Shown piece after piece: positions 1 through 8,630 of a DNA stretch of 64,000 nucleotides. Numbering within the stretch: the first letter of the stretch is position 1; every line of letters begins with the position of its first letter. Under the pieces are notes generated by a model. It saw only the letters and a list, made by a program, of their open reading frames with translations, ran no database searches and was not told the origin of the DNA. This DNA is from Roseomonas sp. (GTDB lineage Bacteria; Pseudomonadota; Alphaproteobacteria; Acetobacterales; Acetobacteraceae). The translations under genes and the position numbers were made by a program. The stretch spans positions 124,001-188,000 of the forward strand of contig JAPSLO010000009.1 in NCBI GenBank assembly GCA_031180725.1. Reading direction: 5' to 3'.

Positions 1-288
1 TGGCGGCTGACCGGTGCCGAACTTTACCGCCGCGGCATCATCGAAAAGGCGACGAAGCCCGAGGAGCTGCTGCCCGAGGCGATGCGCTATGCCGAGTGCA
101 TCGCGAACAAGAGCCCTCTGGCGATCAACTTCGCCAAGACCTCGGCCAACATGGTGGATCTGATGCCGCAGCGCGATGCCTACCGGTTCGAACAGAACTT
201 CACCGTCGCCCTTTCCCGCACCGAGGATGCCAAGGAGGCGCGCATGGCCTTCGTCGAGAAGCGTAAGCCGGTCTTCAAGGGGCGCTGA
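1..288 (+). CDS. Enoyl-CoA hydratase/isomerase (crotonase), C-terminal fragment
   Basis: Only the last 95 residues are in the window; the gene begins upstream. The reading frame is open from base 1 to TGA at 286-288. The sequence resembles the C-terminal helical part of crotonases, which builds the trimer and covers the active site: the segment LLPEAMRYAECIANKSPLA is the usual 'A...A..IA..SPLA' helix, followed by the basic end FVEKRKPVFKGR that matches the common crotonase ending 'F.EKR.P.F.G'. The catalytic oxyanion-hole region is outside the window, so hydratase versus isomerase cannot be decided. The next gene starts one base after this stop, so it is probably the first visible member of the acyl-CoA operon that continues to 5369. 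Confidence 0.8.
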   Translation, partial: WRLTGAELYRRGIIEKATKPEELLPEAMRYAECIANKSPLAINFAKTSANMVDLMPQRDAYRFEQNFTVALSRTEDAKEARMAFVEKRKPVFKGR

Positions 289-289
289 G

Positions 290-2407
290 ATGACGGCCAT
301 CGGTGCCGGGCTGGAGGCCATCCTCGCACCCCGCTCCATCGCGATCATCGGCGCGTCCCAGGACCCGACGAAAATCGGCGGGCGCCCGGTGGAGCTGCTG
401 CGCCGGTTCGGCTTTCCCGGGGCCATCTATCCGGTGAACCCGCGCGCGGCGGAAGTGCAGGGGCTTCCGGCCTATGCTTCCATCGCCGCGGTGCCCGAGA
501 CGCCAGACCTCGCCATCATCGCCGTGGCTGCGGAGGCCGCGCCGGAGGCGTTGGAGGCATGCGCGGGAAGGGGCGTGAAGGGCGCCGTGATCTTCACCTC
601 CGGCTTTGCCGAACTGGGCGCGGCGGGAGAGGCCCTGCAAGCACGGCTGCGCGACACCGCAAAGCGCACGGGTATCCGTGTCCTCGGGCCGAACTGCCTC
701 GGTGCCGTCAGCATCGCGGAACGCAGCATCGCCACCTTCTCGATCGTTCTGGAAGGCAGCCTGCCGCCGGCCGGCCCGCTCGGTATCGCCTCGCAGAGCG
801 GCAACCTAGGCAGCTACACGGCGCTCCTGGCACGGGAGCGGAATATCGGCATCAGCCGCTTCCTGACCACTGGCAATGAATGCGATGTGGACATAGCGGA
901 TGCCATCGCCTGGCTTGCACGAGATCCGGCCACCAAGGTGATCCTTTGCGTGTTGGAGACCTGTCGAGACGCCCCTCGCCTCGTCGCCGCGCTGGAGGAG
1001 GCGCGGCAGGCTGGCAAGCCGGTGGTGGTGCTGAAGATCGGCGCTTCCGAGGCCGGGCAGGCCGCCGCCGCTTCCCACACCGGGGCACTGGCCGGATCGG
1101 ATGCGGTCTTCGACGCGGTCTTCCGTCGTGCCGGCGCAGCGCGCGTGTACAGCGTGGAACAGCTCCTCGACCTCGGCCACGCCGCCGCCGTGCTGGGTGA
1201 CCGGCTGCCGAAGGGCCGTCGGACCATGCTGCTGACAGCCTCGGGCGGATTCGGCGTGCTGCTGGCCGACGCAGCAAGCGCCGCGGGCCTCTCCCTGCCT
1301 ACGCCCTCGGAAGAGACGCAGCGGCGCATCCTGGCCGTCGTGCCCTATGCCTCGCCGCGCAACCCGGTGGATGCAACGGCGCAGATGTCGAGCCGGCCGG
1401 AGATCCTGGAGGCGATCCTCGCCGCGCTTCTTGAGGACGATAGCTGCGACGCGCTGCTGCTGCTGCTCTCCTCCTCGCTCTACCTACCCCGGCTGCGCAG
1501 CGTCTATATGCCGACGCTGCGGGCGGTGCGGGAGAAGCACCCCGGGAAGGTCGTGATGCTCGCCGTGCACGGGCCGGCGGATGCTGTGGCGGAGCTTACC
1601 GCCATGGGCTTCCCGGTGGTGGATGGCGTTGGTCCCTCGGCCCAAGCGCTGGCCGGGCTCTGCGACCTTGCCGCCGCGCGGTCGCTGCCGCCACCGCCCG
1701 GCACCCCGCCGGCCGCGCCGCCGCTGGACCGCGATTCGATCGCCAGCGAGGCTGGTGCCAAGGCGGTGCTCGCCGCGGCCGGTGTTCCGGTGCTGCCGGA
1801 GCGTGTCGTCGGCAGTGCCGCGGAGGCGGCAAAGGCCGCTTCCGCCATGGGCTTTCCTGTCGTGCTGAAGATCGTCTCGCCTGACCTGCCGCACAAGACA
1901 GAGGTCGGCGGCGTGGTGCTCGACCTGCGCGACGCCGAAGCGGTGGCAGCCGCGCATGAGGCCATGCTGGCCCGTGTGCGCGCCGCGGCGCCGGCGGCGC
2001 GGATCGAAGGCGTCCTTGTCTCCCCGATGGTGCGCGGCGGGGTGGAGATGATCCTGGGCGCCAAGCGCGACCCGGTCTTCGGGCCGGTGGTGCTGGTCGG
2101 CCTGGGGGGAATCTTTACCGAGGTGCTTCAGGATGTCGCAGTGCGCCCCGCGCCGGTGGACGAGGCCGAGGCGCTCGCCATGCTGCGCAGCCTGAAGGCC
2201 GTTCCCGTGCTGGATGGCGCGCGCGGACGGCCGAAGGCTGACCTGGCCGCCGCGGCCGGCGCCATCGCCGCCCTTTCCCGCTTCGCCGCAGAGCACGCCG
2301 CGGATGTCGCGGAGATCGACATCAATCCCCTGCTGCTGCGGCCGGAAGGCCAGGGCGCGGTCGCGCTGGATGCGCTGATCGTCCCGACGGTGGAGCGCCC
2401 CGCATGA
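290..2407 (+). CDS. ADP-forming acyl-CoA synthetase (CoA-binding/succinyl-CoA-ligase-like/ATP-grasp fusion)
   Basis: 705 residues, the usual length of single-chain NDP-forming acyl-CoA synthetases. Domain order: CoA-binding Rossmann domain (about 10-140, with SIAIIGAS), two flavodoxin-like succinyl-CoA-ligase domains carrying the likely phospho-His in SHTGALAGSD near residue 262, and an ATP-grasp domain from about 480 to the end (FPVVLKIVSPDLPHKTEVGG; EIDINPLLL). The enzyme should activate a carboxylic acid as a CoA thioester at the expense of ATP, giving ADP and phosphate; the substrate is not visible. ATG at 290 follows the crotonase stop by one base, and the 3' end overlaps the next gene by ATGA. 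An upstream in-frame ATG at 176 lies inside the crotonase gene and is not credible. Confidence 0.88.
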   Translation: MTAIGAGLEAILAPRSIAIIGASQDPTKIGGRPVELLRRFGFPGAIYPVNPRAAEVQGLPAYASIAAVPETPDLAIIAVAAEAAPEALEACAGRGVKGAVIFTSGFAELGAAGEALQARLRDTAKRTGIRVLGPNCLGAVSIAERSIATFSIVLEGSLPPAGPLGIASQSGNLGSYTALLARERNIGISRFLTTGNECDVDIADAIAWLARDPATKVILCVLETCRDAPRLVAALEEARQAGKPVVVLKIGASEAGQAAAASHTGALAGSDAVFDAVFRRAGAARVYSVEQLLDLGHAAAVLGDRLPKGRRTMLLTASGGFGVLLADAASAAGLSLPTPSEETQRRILAVVPYASPRNPVDATAQMSSRPEILEAILAALLEDDSCDALLLLLSSSLYLPRLRSVYMPTLRAVREKHPGKVVMLAVHGPADAVAELTAMGFPVVDGVGPSAQALAGLCDLAAARSLPPPPGTPPAAPPLDRDSIASEAGAKAVLAAAGVPVLPERVVGSAAEAAKAASAMGFPVVLKIVSPDLPHKTEVGGVVLDLRDAEAVAAAHEAMLARVRAAAPAARIEGVLVSPMVRGGVEMILGAKRDPVFGPVVLVGLGGIFTEVLQDVAVRPAPVDEAEALAMLRSLKAVPVLDGARGRPKADLAAAAGAIAALSRFAAEHAADVAEIDINPLLLRPEGQGAVALDALIVPTVERPA

Positions 2408-3594
2408 CGGACGGCATGGTGCACGAGCTGACCGGCGAGGCCTTCCGCGCCCATGTGCGCGGCTGGCTCGCGGCCAACGTCCCGCCGGGCTTCCTGGCAG
2501 ATCAGCCCGGCTACACGCCGCCCAGCCTGCAGCAATGCCGGGACTGGGAGGCCGCGATGCATCGCGCGGGCCTCGCCGGCATCACCTGGCCGCGCGCCTA
2601 TGGCGGCCATGGCCGCACGTTGCGGGAACACCTGATCGCCAACCAGGAAATCGGCCGCCTCGCCCTGCCGGAGAGCGTCAGCTCCATCGGCAAGGAGTTG
2701 GCTGGCCCGATTATCCTGGCGATCGGGACGGAAGAGCAGAAGCGCCGCTATCTGCCCGCCATCCTGGAGATGCGGGAGATGTGGTGTCAGGGCTTCTCGG
2801 AGCCCGAGGCGGGCTCGGACCTCGCTTCCCTGCGTACACGTGCCGTGCGGGATGGTGTGGGCTGGCGCATCACCGGGCAGAAGATCTGGACCAGCGGCGC
2901 CGCCAAGGCCGCCCGCTGCCTGCTGCTGGCCCGCACCGGCCCGCTGGAGGATCGGCACAAGGGCCTGGCGCTGTTTGCTGTGCCGATGGACGGGCCAGGT
3001 ATCCGAGTGCGTCCGATCCGCCAGATCAATGACAAGGAAGGCGGCTTCGCCGAGGTCTTCTTCGACGAAGTGCCGGTCGGCCCGGAAGATGCCCTGGGCG
3101 CGCCGGACGAGGGCTGGAACGCTGCCATCCGGGTGCTCGGCATCGAACGCGCGACGAACCGCATGTACCGCGCCTGGCGCTTCGAGAATGAGTTGCGCCA
3201 CCTCGTCGCGGCCTGCCGCGAGGACCCGGCGCTGGCCCCGCTGCTGCGCGACGGCGCCTACCGCCAGCGCATCGCCGCCACCCTGGTGGATATCGAGATG
3301 GTGAAGGGCTACGTGGAGCCCGTGGTGGAAGCGCTGGTCGCCGAGGAGGCGATCGGCGCGCGCGGCAGCCTCATGAAGCTGCACTGGAGCGAGGCGCATC
3401 AGCGCTTCGCCGCGCTCGCGCTTGAAATGCTGGCGATGGCCAGCCCTGAAGCGCCGCCCATCGTTGCCGCTGCGCAGAAACGTTTCAAGGAGATCTACCT
3501 GCAGGCCCGCGCGGAGACGATCTACGCCGGCACCACGGAGATCCAGCTCGGCATCATCGCCGATCGCGTGCTGAACCTGCTGCGGGGGAAGTGA
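2404..3594 (+). CDS. Acyl-CoA dehydrogenase, large subunit-like
   Basis: 396 residues with the full acyl-CoA dehydrogenase fold: N-terminal helices (1-120), the FAD-contacting beta domain around QGFSEPEAGSDLASL and the KIWTSGA strand, and a C-terminal helical domain ending in ETIYAGTTEIQLGII. The Y-A-G-T segment is where short-chain dehydrogenases such as SCAD carry the catalytic Glu (Y-E-G-T); here it is Ala, so the base must lie elsewhere (helix G Glu, as in isovaleryl/long-chain or mycobacterial heteromeric types) or in the partner. The start ATG overlaps the synthetase stop, and the stop overlaps a second, shorter dehydrogenase-like gene. That layout is typical of hetero-oligomeric acyl-CoA dehydrogenases. 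Confidence 0.88.
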   Translation: MTDGMVHELTGEAFRAHVRGWLAANVPPGFLADQPGYTPPSLQQCRDWEAAMHRAGLAGITWPRAYGGHGRTLREHLIANQEIGRLALPESVSSIGKELAGPIILAIGTEEQKRRYLPAILEMREMWCQGFSEPEAGSDLASLRTRAVRDGVGWRITGQKIWTSGAAKAARCLLLARTGPLEDRHKGLALFAVPMDGPGIRVRPIRQINDKEGGFAEVFFDEVPVGPEDALGAPDEGWNAAIRVLGIERATNRMYRAWRFENELRHLVAACREDPALAPLLRDGAYRQRIAATLVDIEMVKGYVEPVVEALVAEEAIGARGSLMKLHWSEAHQRFAALALEMLAMASPEAPPIVAAAQKRFKEIYLQARAETIYAGTTEIQLGIIADRVLNLLRGK

Positions 3595-4574
3595 GCATGG
3601 ACGTGACCTCGGGCGGGCTCGACCCCGCGGAATTCGCGGAGAGCGCGCGCAAGGCCGTGGCGGCCTGTGCGGGCCTGCATGCCGCATGCCGGGCGGCGCG
3701 GCTGGCGGAAGACGGCTTGCTTGGCGTGTTGGCGCCGGAGGAGGTGGGCGGCCTTGGTCTGGAGCTGCGCTTCGCCCTGCCGGTCCTGCAGGCGGCGGGC
3801 GCCGGCGACCTCGGCTTTCCGCTGGCCGAGACGATGCTGCTGGCGCGCCATCTGGCCGGACCGGCGCCGGAAACGGCCGCCGCCCTTGCCGCCGGCGAAG
3901 CGCGCGGCACGATCGCCTGGGCGGGCACCGCGCGCGCCGACCTCACCGGCACGGTCGGCCGCGCCCCGATGGCGGAGGGCGCGGACTGGCTGCTCGTGCG
4001 CCTGGCAGAGGGCGCGGCGCTGCTCCCTGCTGCGGCCTTCCACGCCACTCGCGCCATCGGCCTGGACGAGACGGTTCCGGAGTTCACGGTGACATTGTCG
4101 GGCGGGGAGCCGGCCTGCCGCCTTGATGCCAGCGCCTGGGACGCCCTGGCGGAGGAGGCGCTGCTGCTGCGCACGGCCCTCATCCTCGGCGCGGCGGAGA
4201 CGGCGCTGAGCCTTGCGGTGGAGCACACCACCAACCGCCGCCAGTTCGGCAAGCCGTTGATCGCCAACCAAGCCATGCGCCACCTGCTGGCACGGCAGAA
4301 GCTGGCGCTGGAAGGCATCCGCGGCGCGCTGACCCGTGCCGCCGGCTGCGACGACGATGCCGAAGGCGTGCTGGCGCGCCGCGCCGCCTTCCTGGCGGCC
4401 GCCACGCATGGCCCGCTGATCGCGGAGGGCGCGATTCAGGCGCATGGCGGCATGGGCTTCACCTGGGAAGTGCCGGTGCACCGCCATCTCCGCCGCATCC
4501 GCGCGCTGGAGGCCCAGGGCGAGGCGCCGCGCCTGCGCGAAGCCGTGGCCGCCGCGCTGATTGATGTGAACTGA
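3591..4574 (+). CDS. Acyl-CoA dehydrogenase-like second subunit
   Basis: 327 residues, shorter than a stand-alone acyl-CoA dehydrogenase (about 380). The N-terminal half is strongly diverged and Ala-rich. The C-terminal domain is recognisable by NRRQFGKPLIANQAMRH (about 213-229) and QAHGGMGFTWEVPVHRHLRR near the end, the segment that contacts FAD of the neighbouring subunit in this family. GTG at 3591 overlaps the previous stop; an in-frame ATG at 3597 is an equally possible start. By analogy with mycobacterial FadE pairs that form alpha2-beta2 enzymes, I infer that this and the preceding gene make one flavoenzyme. Confidence 0.82.
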   Translation: MSMDVTSGGLDPAEFAESARKAVAACAGLHAACRAARLAEDGLLGVLAPEEVGGLGLELRFALPVLQAAGAGDLGFPLAETMLLARHLAGPAPETAAALAAGEARGTIAWAGTARADLTGTVGRAPMAEGADWLLVRLAEGAALLPAAAFHATRAIGLDETVPEFTVTLSGGEPACRLDASAWDALAEEALLLRTALILGAAETALSLAVEHTTNRRQFGKPLIANQAMRHLLARQKLALEGIRGALTRAAGCDDDAEGVLARRAAFLAAATHGPLIAEGAIQAHGGMGFTWEVPVHRHLRRIRALEAQGEAPRLREAVAAALIDVN

Positions 4575-4589
4575 ACGGGGAGGGCAGGA

Positions 4590-5369
4590 ATGGACATTCA
4601 GGATCAGGCCATGGCCGGCATGCTCGCGGGCCGGGTCGCGCTGGTGACGGGCGCCGGCAATGGGATCGGCCGCGCCACCGCCCGCCGTCTTGCCGCAATG
4701 GGCGCGGTGGTTGGCGTGAACGACCTGAAGCAGGAGTTCGTGGACGCCGCGGTGAGGGAGATCGAGGCAGCCGGCGGTAAGGCGATCGGCGTTGCGCAGA
4801 ACGTCGCTTCGCGCGATGGCATGCGCGCCGCCGTGCTGGGCCTGGCGGAACGCGCTGGGCGCCTCGATATCCTGGTGAACAACGCGGCCTGGGTGCGCTA
4901 CCAGGCCGTGCCGGATATTGCGCCGGAGACAGTGGACCGCATGCTGGAGATCGGTTTCAAGGCCGTGATCTGGGGCATCCAGGCCGCCGCCGAGGTGATG
5001 GAAGCCGGCTGCGGCGGATCCATCATCAATGTCGCCTCCACGGCTGGGCTACGCTCCACCCCGGCCTCGGTCGTCTACAGCGGCATCAAGGCGGGGGTGA
5101 TGGGCATCACCCGCGCCGCGGCGGCCGATCTCGGCCCGCGCAATATCCGGGTGAACGCCATCGCGCCCTCTGCCGTGCCCACCGAGGGCACCGCCAAGCA
5201 TCGGACGGAAGAGAAGGACCAGAAGCGCATTGCGCGCACGCCGCTTGGTCGGCTCGGCACGGTGGAAGACATTGCCAAGGCGATCTGCTTCCTCGCTAGC
5301 GGCCAGGCGAGCTTCGTGACGGGGCAGGTGCTGGCCGTGGATGGCGGCATCACCACAACGAACATCTGA
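4590..5369 (+). CDS. SDR-family NAD(P)-dependent oxidoreductase
   Basis: 259 residues, a classical short-chain dehydrogenase/reductase. Cofactor motif TGAGNGIG at residues 20-27, NNAA near 94, and catalytic Y163-S-G-I-K167 with a preceding NVAST serine. The C-terminus (GQVLAVDGGITTTNI) is the family's standard closing strand. The start at 4590 is supported by GGGAGGG a few bases upstream. As the last gene of the 5' operon it could oxidise a 3-hydroxyacyl-CoA produced by the crotonase, completing a beta-oxidation-like set, but the substrate is inferred only from context. Confidence 0.85.
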   Translation: MDIQDQAMAGMLAGRVALVTGAGNGIGRATARRLAAMGAVVGVNDLKQEFVDAAVREIEAAGGKAIGVAQNVASRDGMRAAVLGLAERAGRLDILVNNAAWVRYQAVPDIAPETVDRMLEIGFKAVIWGIQAAAEVMEAGCGGSIINVASTAGLRSTPASVVYSGIKAGVMGITRAAAADLGPRNIRVNAIAPSAVPTEGTAKHRTEEKDQKRIARTPLGRLGTVEDIAKAICFLASGQASFVTGQVLAVDGGITTTNI

Positions 5370-5454
5370 TTCGAAGGACCCCGGCTGCCTCGCGGTGCGA
5401 CGCCGCCGGGTTGTGCCCCGAGGAGGGTATCAACCGGAGCCCAGGCGATGCCCG

Positions 5455-6261
5455 CTATGGCGGCCCGGGCAGTTCCGTGTCGGCGGAGCCGGCGCCCGTT
5501 CGGCCGATCTGCGCTTCGATCTCCGCGACAAGCCCGCGTAGCGGCTCAAGGCAGAGCCTGACGCCCTCCTCGGCCGTCACCGCGCGCGCCATCCAGACCG
5601 CGTTCACGCAGGCCAGTATGGCGCCGCCCTGGCGGATGGGAAGGGCGATCGAGCCGGTATGCGGCCATGGTGCGCCGCCCGGGCGCAGCGCATAGCCACG
5701 CTGGCGAATCCCGGCGAGCTGGCGCGTCAGGCTCGCCGGATTGCGCGCCGGCGCGTCTTCAGGGCGCCCGGATTCAGCCAGCAGGTGCAGAAGCATCTCC
5801 CGTTCCGGCCGTCGCGCGAAGGCAAGCCAGGCCTGGCCGACGGAGCTTTGCAGTACTGGGAGCGCGCGTCCGGCCATGCCGCGGTCGATCGAGAAGCGCG
5901 CCACGCGGTGCGTCGTCTCGCGGATCACCATGGCCGTGCCCTCCAGCGTGCAGAGATCGCAGGGCCAGCCGATGCGCTCCGTCAGGCGATAGAGCGCCGG
6001 CGCGGCGATGGCGCTGATCCACTCCTCGTCCTCGAAGCCGTCCGACAGGCTACGCACTTTCAGCCTCAGCACCCAGCGTTCATCGGATGGGCTCCGGGCG
6101 ATGTAGCCCTCCCGCTCCAGCGTCTCCAGCAGGCGGTAGATGGTCGGCCTCGGGATCCCGGTCTCGCGGGCGAGGGTGAGCGCCGTCGCGCCGTCATGGC
6201 GGTTGAGAGCGGCCAGAAGCTCCAGGCCGCGCGAGAAGGCGCGGATCGGTTTCGGGTGCAT
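5455..6261 (-). CDS. IclR-family transcriptional regulator
   Basis: 268 residues from ATG at 6261; upstream in-frame extension reaches only a TTG at 6324 and is less likely. N-terminal winged helix-turn-helix (about 5-70; AFSRGLELLAALNRH, then GIPRPTIYRLLETLEREGY as recognition helix and wing) and a C-terminal effector-binding domain (about 80-260; VAGMAGRALPVLQSSVGQAWLAF corresponds to the IclR ligand pocket region). It is divergently transcribed from the hydroxylase gene at 6348 with an 86-base gap, the usual position for an IclR regulator of an aromatic catabolic operon; the effector would be a ring compound of that pathway. Ends convergently, 85 bases from the SDR gene. Confidence 0.88.
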   Translation of the reverse strand: MHPKPIRAFSRGLELLAALNRHDGATALTLARETGIPRPTIYRLLETLEREGYIARSPSDERWVLRLKVRSLSDGFEDEEWISAIAAPALYRLTERIGWPCDLCTLEGTAMVIRETTHRVARFSIDRGMAGRALPVLQSSVGQAWLAFARRPEREMLLHLLAESGRPEDAPARNPASLTRQLAGIRQRGYALRPGGAPWPHTGSIALPIRQGGAILACVNAVWMARAVTAEEGVRLCLEPLRGLVAEIEAQIGRTGAGSADTELPGPP

Positions 6262-6347
6262 TCCTGTGTCCACCAAGCGGACAAGATGAACGGGAGCTTT
6301 GCGCCGCCGCACCGCCCCTGGCAAGCCTGAGGGCAGGAGGAAACGCG

Positions 6348-7775
6348 ATGCCGCAAGAGCACGACGTTGCTGTCATCGGCTTCGGTCCGGTGGGCGCGAC
6401 GATGGCGCATCTGCTGGCGCAACAGGGCTTGTCGGTCCTGGTGCTGGACCGCGAGGCGGCCGCCTATCACCTGCCGCGCGCCGTGCACTTCGACGACGAG
6501 GTGATGCGGGTGTTCCAGGGCATCGGCCTGGCCGACGCCATCCTGCCACATACCCATGTCTCGCCGGGCATGCGGTTCGTGGATGCGCAGGGCCGGCTGC
6601 TCATGGACTGGTCACGGCCGATGGCGCTGACGCCGCAGGGCTGGAATGCCTCCTACCGCTTCCATCAGCCGGCGCTGGAGAAGGTGCTGCGCGACGGGCT
6701 CGCGACGCGGCCCGGCGTGACCTACGAGACGTCTACGGAAGTGACGGACATCGCGCAGGACGCACATGGTGTCACGCTGCGGACGACGGCCGGGCCGCGC
6801 CGTGCGGCCTGGGCTGTCGGCTGCGATGGGGCGCGGTCCTTCCTCCGCGGCGTGATCGGCGGCGGGATGGCGGATCTCGGCTTCGACGAGCGCTGGCTGG
6901 TCGTGGACCTCATCCTGAAGCGCCCGCGGCCAGATCTCGGCGACCACAGCATCCAGTTCTGCCGGCCGGAGCGCCCTGCCACCTATGTCCGCGGCGTCGG
7001 CGATCGCCGCCGCTTCGAGATCACCGTCCATCCCGACGAGGCGCCAGGGGACCGGCTGCCCGCGGAAGAGGTCTGGCGGTTGCTCGCCCCCTGGGTCAGC
7101 GAACGCGATGCGGAGCTGGAGCGCAGCGCGGTCTACACCTTCCGTTCCGCGGTGGCTGCGCGCTGGCGTGACAGGCGGCTGTTCATCGCTGGCGATGCCG
7201 CGCATCTCACCCCGCCCTTCATGGGGCAGGGCATGTGCACGGGCATTCGCGATGCCGCGAACCTGGCCTGGAAGCTCGCCCGCGTCCATCGGGGCGAGGC
7301 GGGGGAGGGATTGCTCGACAGCTACCAGGCAGAGCGCGTGCCGCATGCGCGCGCCTATATCGAAACCGCGGTGCGGCTCGGCGGGCTGATCAACACCCGG
7401 GCCATGGCTGCGGCACTCGGAGAGGCGCCGGAGGACGGGCCCGTCCGGATGGAAAGCATCGCCCCGGCCCTTGGCGGTTTCACCACGCCCTTCGGGTGCC
7501 CGGTGCCGCAGCCGGTGCTGGCGGATGGCGTGCGCCTGGATGACAGGGTCGGCCCGCGCTTCGCGGTACTGCTGCGGCCGCGGGCAGCAGCGGCACTGGA
7601 TCCCGCCATTATGGACCGGCTGGCGGCGCGGGGTGCGGTGCTGGTCGCGGATGCAGCCCTCGATCCCTGGCTGGCCTCGCTCGATGCCGCGGCCGCACTG
7701 GTGCGGCCCGACCGCCAGCTTCTCGCCCTCGCCGCCGATGCGGGCGGCGTCGCGGCCTTCCTTGAACGCTTCTGA
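6348..7775 (+). CDS. FAD-dependent aromatic hydroxylase (MhpA/PheA-like flavin monooxygenase)
   Basis: 475 residues. Group A flavoprotein monooxygenase: FAD-binding GFGPVG near residues 10-15 with a following acidic strand end (LVLDRE), the DG motif in VGCDGARSF (about 158-166), and the GD motif in LFIAGDAAHLTPPFMGQGM (about 277-295) that contacts the ribityl chain. The closest type is the MhpA/resorcinol-hydroxylase group, which puts an OH on a phenolic ring using NAD(P)H and O2. A reduced thioredoxin-like C-terminal domain is present (RFAVLLRP onwards). GGAGG lies 8 bases before the ATG. First gene of a plus-strand operon with a ring-cleavage dioxygenase and a hydrolase, so its product is probably a catechol. 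Confidence 0.87.
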   Translation: MPQEHDVAVIGFGPVGATMAHLLAQQGLSVLVLDREAAAYHLPRAVHFDDEVMRVFQGIGLADAILPHTHVSPGMRFVDAQGRLLMDWSRPMALTPQGWNASYRFHQPALEKVLRDGLATRPGVTYETSTEVTDIAQDAHGVTLRTTAGPRRAAWAVGCDGARSFLRGVIGGGMADLGFDERWLVVDLILKRPRPDLGDHSIQFCRPERPATYVRGVGDRRRFEITVHPDEAPGDRLPAEEVWRLLAPWVSERDAELERSAVYTFRSAVAARWRDRRLFIAGDAAHLTPPFMGQGMCTGIRDAANLAWKLARVHRGEAGEGLLDSYQAERVPHARAYIETAVRLGGLINTRAMAAALGEAPEDGPVRMESIAPALGGFTTPFGCPVPQPVLADGVRLDDRVGPRFAVLLRPRAAAALDPAIMDRLAARGAVLVADAALDPWLASLDAAAALVRPDRQLLALAADAGGVAAFLERF

Positions 7776-7790
7776 CAGCAGGAACAGACG

Positions 7791-8630
7791 ATGCGACTTG
7801 TCTCCTTCCGCCGCACCGACGGCCATCTTGGCTGCGGCGCCGTGGTCCCCGGCGGCGTGGTGGATCTGTCAGCGCGGCTCGGTGTGCCCTCGCTGCGCGC
7901 GCTGTTCGCGTCAGGCCGGCTCGCCGAGGCGCGGCGGTTCGATACGCCGGACCTGCCGATGGAGGGGCTGCGCTTCGCGCCCCTCATTCCCGACCCAGAC
8001 AAGATCATCTGCGTAGGCCTGAACTACCGCGACCATGTGGCGGAGACCGGCCGGACCGTGACGGAGAAACCAGCGCTCTTCGCGCGCTTCGCTGGCAGCC
8101 AAGTGGGGCATGGCGAGCCGATGATCCGGCCGCGCGCCTCGACCGAGTTCGACTATGAGGGCGAGTTGGCAGTGGTAATCGGCACCGGTGGGCGGCACAT
8201 CCGGGCCACCGAGGCACTGCGCTATATCGCAGGCTATGCCTGCTACAACGAGGGCAGCATCCGCGACTGGCAGCGCCATACGAGCCAGTTCCTGGCCGGC
8301 AAGACCTTCGCCGGCACGGGCGCCTTCGGTCCCTGGCTCGTTACCGCGGATGAGATCCCCGATCCATCGAAGTTGACGCTGGAGACGCGGGTGAACGGCC
8401 AGGTCGTGCAGCGCACCACCACTGATCTCATGATCACGCCGGTGCCGCAACTCATCGAATACATCTCCACCATCCTGCCGCTGCTGCCTGGCGACGTCAT
8501 CGTCTCCGGCACGCCGGGCGGCGTCGGGGCGAAGCGCAACCCGCCGCTCTGGCTGAAGCCCGGCGACGTCACGGAGGTGGAGATCAGCGGCATGGGCGTG
8601 CTGCGCAACCCCGTGGAGGCAGAGTCATGA
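7791..8630 (+). CDS. Fumarylacetoacetate hydrolase-family protein
   Basis: 279 residues, typical for the bacterial FAH superfamily (acylpyruvate hydrolases, hydratase/decarboxylases of meta-cleavage pathways). The N-terminal cap (about 1-65) precedes the catalytic domain, which opens with KIICVGLNYRDH. Metal ligands are recognisable in FDYEGELAVVIG (two Glu) and NEGSIRDWQ (Asp). GTPGGVGAKRNPPLWL near the end is the family's conserved glycine-rich turn. It lies 15 bases after the hydroxylase and overlaps the dioxygenase gene by ATGA, so it likely acts on the ring-fission product. Hydrolase versus decarboxylase/isomerase activity cannot be told from sequence. Confidence 0.87.
   Translation: MRLVSFRRTDGHLGCGAVVPGGVVDLSARLGVPSLRALFASGRLAEARRFDTPDLPMEGLRFAPLIPDPDKIICVGLNYRDHVAETGRTVTEKPALFARFAGSQVGHGEPMIRPRASTEFDYEGELAVVIGTGGRHIRATEALRYIAGYACYNEGSIRDWQRHTSQFLAGKTFAGTGAFGPWLVTADEIPDPSKLTLETRVNGQVVQRTTTDLMITPVPQLIEYISTILPLLPGDVIVSGTPGGVGAKRNPPLWLKPGDVTEVEISGMGVLRNPVEAES

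Noticed and set aside
2557-2565. ATGCAT inside the first acyl-CoA dehydrogenase gene as another operator
   Set aside because: It is followed by CGC, not NAT, and lies in coding DNA; ATGCAT alone is common as Met-His codons.
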